Shown piece by piece: positions 60,741-64,000 of a stretch of 64,000 bases of DNA. Each line of letters opens with the position of its first letter. Positions within the stretch are counted from its first letter, which is position 1. Under the pieces are notes generated by a model. It did no database searches, had not been told where the DNA came from, and was given only the letters and a program-made list of their open reading frames with translations. Made by a program: the position numbers and the translations under genes. The stretch comes from Commensalibacter melissae (GTDB lineage: Bacteria > Pseudomonadota > Alphaproteobacteria > Acetobacterales > Acetobacteraceae): positions 860,501 to 924,500 of the forward strand of contig NZ_CP046393.1 of NCBI RefSeq assembly GCF_009734185.1, given 5' to 3'.

Positions 60741-61422
60741 TCAAGTTGTCCTCCAGTTAGATAAAATTTCACATGCCTATAAAAATGGTGATGAGAACCT
60801 TCAAATTTTGCACAATGCTGATTTTACGCTCAACCATGGTGAAATTGTTGCCCTGATTGCTCCTTCTGGTACGGGTAAATCAACCTTGTTGCATATTGCT
60901 GGATTGCTTGAAAAACCCCAAAAGGGCGAAATTATTATTCAAGATCGAAAATCATCCAGATTGAATGATCGGGAAAGAACGCAATTAAGATTAAATTCAA
61001 TAGGATTTGTTTATCAGTTTCATCATTTGCTTGCTGAATTTACTGCCTTGGAAAATGTTTTGATACCACAATTGATGGCAAGGGGTTCTAAAACGAAAGC
61101 GGTAAATATAGGTAGAGACTGGTTAAAGAAATTTGGTCTTGGTCATCGTTTCGATCATTACCCAGGAAAGTTGTCTGGTGGAGAGAAACAGCGGGTCGCA
61201 ATTGCACGGGCTCTGGTAAATTCACCAAAAATTCTATTGGCGGATGAACCAACGGGAAATTTAGATGAAAAGAATTCCGAGCATGTTTTTAATTTGCTGT
61301 TACAGGTTGTACGTAGTGAAGGTTTGACGGCTTTGATCGTTACTCATAATCATTGCCTAGCCACCAAAATGGATCGGATTGTTACCTTGCATGAAGGCAA
61401 AATAATTCCTTGTCATTTATAA
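60733..61422 (+). CDS. lolD: Lipoprotein-releasing ATPase LolD
   Basis: LolD powers the Lol lipoprotein release complex. The 229-residue ABC ATPase has Walker A APSGTGKSTLLHIAG, Q-loop region GFVYQFHHLLAEFTALENV, signature KLSGGEKQRVAIARALV, Walker B ILLADEPTGNLD, and the switch His in LIVTHNH. It overlaps the permease gene, as expected for a two-gene unit, and dnaE starts 16 bases after it. Confidence 0.96.
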   Translation: MNNQVVLQLDKISHAYKNGDENLQILHNADFTLNHGEIVALIAPSGTGKSTLLHIAGLLEKPQKGEIIIQDRKSSRLNDRERTQLRLNSIGFVYQFHHLLAEFTALENVLIPQLMARGSKTKAVNIGRDWLKKFGLGHRFDHYPGKLSGGEKQRVAIARALVNSPKILLADEPTGNLDEKNSEHVFNLLLQVVRSEGLTALIVTHNHCLATKMDRIVTLHEGKIIPCHL

Positions 61423-61438
61423 TAAGGTATAAAAATAG

Positions 61439-64000
61439 ATGTCTCTTGCCTCTTTTATCCATCTTCGTAATCATTCTGCATATTCACTAAGTCAGGGGGC
61501 TATTCGCATACCTCAAATGGTTAAGCTGGCCAAGACAATGAACATGCCAGCTATCGCAATTACGGATACAGGAAATCTGTTTGGAGCATTGGAATTTTCA
61601 AAAACCTGTGTTGATGCAGGCATACAGCCGATTATTGGATCCCAGATCGGTATTCCCGTTTTTGGTGAGCAACCGCGTCATATTACAAATTGGCCAATTG
61701 TTTTGTTGGCTCAAAATGAAATTGGATTGTTGAATTTACAATTTCTTTCATCAGAAGGTTTTCTAAAAGGAGATCCATCGGATCCCTTTGTCAATGTAGA
61801 TACAATATGTGAACATTCAGAGGGTTTGATTCTTTTAACTGGTGGAACACGCGGACCTATATTTCAATTATTATCTGAAGGTCAGGAAAAGCATGCATCT
61901 ATGTTGCTTGAACAGTTTGCAAAAGCTTTTCCAGGGCGTTTGGCTGTTGAATTGCAACGTCATAATCTGGCTGAGGAAAAATCGGTTGAGCCAGGTTTAA
62001 TTAATCTGGCAGATCGGTATGGCTTACCCCTTGTAGCAACAAATGAATGTTTTTTTCCGACTCCTGAATTGTACGAGGCGCACGATGCGCTAATTTGTAT
62101 TGCGCAGGGATGTACTGTTGATATGCAGGATCGTTGGAAAGTTACACCTGAACACTGGTTCAAGCCACCGGAAATGATGTGCGCTCTGTTTTCGGATCTT
62201 CCTGAAGCATGCGGTAACACGATTGAAATCGCAAAACGGTGTGCAGTTAAAATTGAAACCAGAAAACCTATGCTGCCACATAGTAGAAAAATAAAGGCGG
62301 GGACAACGGCCGAGGATACGCTTGAACAAATGGCAAAATCAGGTCTGGAAAAACGTTTGATATCCATTTGCGATCTTACACAAGATCATCGCCAGAAATA
62401 TGTAGATCGTCTTGATTACGAAATAAATATTATCAAGAATATGGGCTTTTCAGGTTATTTTCTTATAGTTGCTGATTTTATTCAATGGGCCAAGGAACAT
62501 GATATTCCTGTCGGACCGGGAAGGGGATCTGGGGCAGGATCCTTGGTGGCCTGGGCATTGACGATTACTGATTTGGATCCTTTGCGCTTTAATTTGCTGT
62601 TTGAGCGCTTTTTAAATCCTGAACGTGTTTCAATGCCGGATTTTGATATCGATTTTTGTCAAGACCGGCGAGATGAAGTCATTGAATATGTAAGACAAGC
62701 CTATGGAACCAACCAGGTAGCACAGATTATAACTTTTGGAAAATTGGCTGCGCGTGCTGCTGTTCGTGATGTTGGTCGTGTTCTTGGATTTCCTTTCGGA
62801 ATGGTCAATAAGGTTGCTGAACTCATACCAAACAATCCCGCCCATCCAGTTACCTTGAAACAGGCCATTGAAACTGAACCTAGATTACAGGAAATGCAGG
62901 CAACAGATGAAAATATACATCGTCTTTTACAAGTGGCTTTGCAGTTGGAGGGATTATACCGACATGCAGGTACGCATGCAGCGGGTGTGGTCATAGGGGA
63001 CCGTCCGCTGGTTGAACTTGTGCCGCTTTATCGTGATCCGAAAAGTGATATGCTTGTTACGCAATATAATATGAAATTTGTCGAACAGGTTGGGTTGGTT
63101 AAATTTGACTTTTTAGGATTAACCACCCTGACGATTTTGCAGCGAGCTGTTAAAATGCTGGAAAAGTTGGGACAACATATTGATCTGTCGAAAATTCCGC
63201 TTGATGATACCCTGACTTATGAAATGTTGAGTCGAGGTGAATCCGGAGGCGTTTTTCAATTTGAAGGCGCCGGGATGCGTGATGTTTTGCGTCAAATGCA
63301 GCCCAGTCGTATAGAGGATCTGATTGCCGCTGTCGCTTTGTACCGACCAGGCCCGATGGCCAATATTCCCGATTATTGTCGACGTAAGCACGGAGAGGAA
63401 TGGCAATCACCGCATGAAAAAATAAGGGATATTCTTGAAGAGACTTATGGCATCATGGTCTATCAAGAACAGGTCATGCAAATTGCCCAGAGATTGGCTA
63501 ATTATAGTCTTGGAGGGGCGGATCTCTTACGTCGAGCAATGGGTAAGAAAATTCGTTCCGAAATGGATAAGCAGCGTGAGATTTTTACTGAAGGTGCAAC
63601 TAAAAATGGTATTGATCGGCAAAAAGCGATAGAGATATTTGATTTGATGGCGCGGTTTGCTGATTATGGGTTCAATAAATCCCACGCTGCTGCTTATGCT
63701 CTGGTTTCTTATCAGACAGCATGGATGAAAGCGAATTATCCAGTGGCTTTTTTTGCCGCATGTATGTCACTGGCACGAGAAAAAACGGATAAATTAGCCA
63801 TTCTTCGACAAGAGGCGAAAAGAATTGGTATTTCTGTCTTGCCTCCTGATATCAACAAATCCGGTGCTGATTTTGAAATTGAAAAAAAACCTGATGGCAG
63901 TTTGGCTATACGCTATGCATTAGCTGCAGTTAAAAGAGCGGGTTTTAGCGCTATGGAAGCCTTGGTTCATGATCGGGATGGTCGAGATTTCAAAAATCTT
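61439..64000 (+). CDS. dnaE: DNA polymerase III subunit alpha (5' part, continues past window)
   Basis: DnaE is the replicative polymerase catalytic subunit. The reading frame is open from the ATG at 61439 to the last base, giving 854 codons in frame with no stop. It begins MSLASFIHLRNHSAYSLSQG, the start of the PHP domain. The polymerase palm follows, with GPGRGSGAGSLVAWALTITDLDP and the catalytic aspartates in PDFDIDFCQDRRDEVI, then GVFQFEGAGMRDVLRQM and NYSLGGADLLRRAMGKK. The family is about 1,150 residues long, so roughly the last quarter lies beyond the window. Confidence 0.96.
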   Translation, partial: MSLASFIHLRNHSAYSLSQGAIRIPQMVKLAKTMNMPAIAITDTGNLFGALEFSKTCVDAGIQPIIGSQIGIPVFGEQPRHITNWPIVLLAQNEIGLLNLQFLSSEGFLKGDPSDPFVNVDTICEHSEGLILLTGGTRGPIFQLLSEGQEKHASMLLEQFAKAFPGRLAVELQRHNLAEEKSVEPGLINLADRYGLPLVATNECFFPTPELYEAHDALICIAQGCTVDMQDRWKVTPEHWFKPPEMMCALFSDLPEACGNTIEIAKRCAVKIETRKPMLPHSRKIKAGTTAEDTLEQMAKSGLEKRLISICDLTQDHRQKYVDRLDYEINIIKNMGFSGYFLIVADFIQWAKEHDIPVGPGRGSGAGSLVAWALTITDLDPLRFNLLFERFLNPERVSMPDFDIDFCQDRRDEVIEYVRQAYGTNQVAQIITFGKLAARAAVRDVGRVLGFPFGMVNKVAELIPNNPAHPVTLKQAIETEPRLQEMQATDENIHRLLQVALQLEGLYRHAGTHAAGVVIGDRPLVELVPLYRDPKSDMLVTQYNMKFVEQVGLVKFDFLGLTTLTILQRAVKMLEKLGQHIDLSKIPLDDTLTYEMLSRGESGGVFQFEGAGMRDVLRQMQPSRIEDLIAAVALYRPGPMANIPDYCRRKHGEEWQSPHEKIRDILEETYGIMVYQEQVMQIAQRLANYSLGGADLLRRAMGKKIRSEMDKQREIFTEGATKNGIDRQKAIEIFDLMARFADYGFNKSHAAAYALVSYQTAWMKANYPVAFFAACMSLAREKTDKLAILRQEAKRIGISVLPPDINKSGADFEIEKKPDGSLAIRYALAAVKRAGFSAMEALVHDRDGRDFKNL

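Noticed and set aside
61960-62367. 135-residue open frame antisense to dnaE
   Set aside because: dnaE is open through this region with conserved polymerase motifs. The antisense frame has no domain and no start signal.

Overview
The window is an AT-rich chromosomal segment from an alphaproteobacterium, most likely a member of the Acetobacteraceae. The AT-rich, low-redundancy character and the gene content would fit a gut-associated genus such as Commensalibacter, but that genus name is an inference, not a search result. Supporting points are several gene orders typical of alphaproteobacteria: bamE / DUF177 / rpmF / plsX / fabH / ihfA / merR / tRNA-Pro; tig / clpP / clpX / lon / hupB / tRNA-Val / tRNA-Asp / nuo; and nuo / birA / coaX / rnj / proS / lolC / lolD / dnaE. 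ProS is also the short alphaproteobacterial type. I found no rRNA, insertion sequence, prophage, CRISPR array or integrase, so this is core chromosome.

Layout. 0-3.2 kb: rpsU on the minus strand, then an overlapping MarR regulator / OmpR-type response regulator / histidine kinase set. 3.2-8.1 kb: a BamE-like lipoprotein gene on the minus strand, then the fatty-acid and phospholipid initiation cluster with L32, IHF-alpha, a MerR regulator and tRNA-Pro(GGG). 8.1-16.7 kb: single housekeeping genes (AI-2E-family permease, prolyl oligopeptidase, UDP-galactopyranose mutase, PurU, a Nudix protein, an Atm1-type ABC exporter). 16.8-19.4 kb: rpmB and an EF-G gene lying outside a str operon. 19.6-20.1 kb: a decayed GNAT acetyltransferase. 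20.2-24.8 kb: a small stress-type membrane protein, a divergent PEP-carboxylase homologue and a DUF445 protein. 24.9-30.7 kb: a SUF iron-sulfur operon (Rrf2 regulator, sufBCDS, sufT), closed by a strong terminator. 30.7-34.5 kb: a DEAD-box helicase, a small membrane protein, the NAD(P)HX repair enzyme and tRNA-Leu(UAG). 34.6-41.7 kb: protein quality control (tig, clpP, clpX, lon), HU, tRNA-Val and tRNA-Asp. 41.9-54.9 kb: the complex I operon. 54.9-64.0 kb: birA, coaX, RNase J, proS, lolC/E, lolD and the 5' part of dnaE, which runs off the window.

The genes work together in a few modules. The SUF operon can supply the many Fe-S clusters that complex I needs; NuoB, E, F, G and I all keep their cluster ligands. 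BirA and CoaX support biotin and CoA metabolism alongside PlsX/FabH lipid synthesis. ClpXP, Lon and trigger factor form one proteostasis block.

The most unusual observation is that the complex I operon runs nuoA-B-C-D-E-F-G-H-I-J-K-L-N and has no nuoM. nuoL and nuoN are both full length, keep their proton-pump residues, and are only 26 bases apart. The other notable items are the PEP-carboxylase homologue with several replaced active-site residues, the solitary EF-G gene, a palindrome placed exactly in the suf promoter, a 19-codon mini-ORF coupled to nuoJ, and the GNAT pseudogene.
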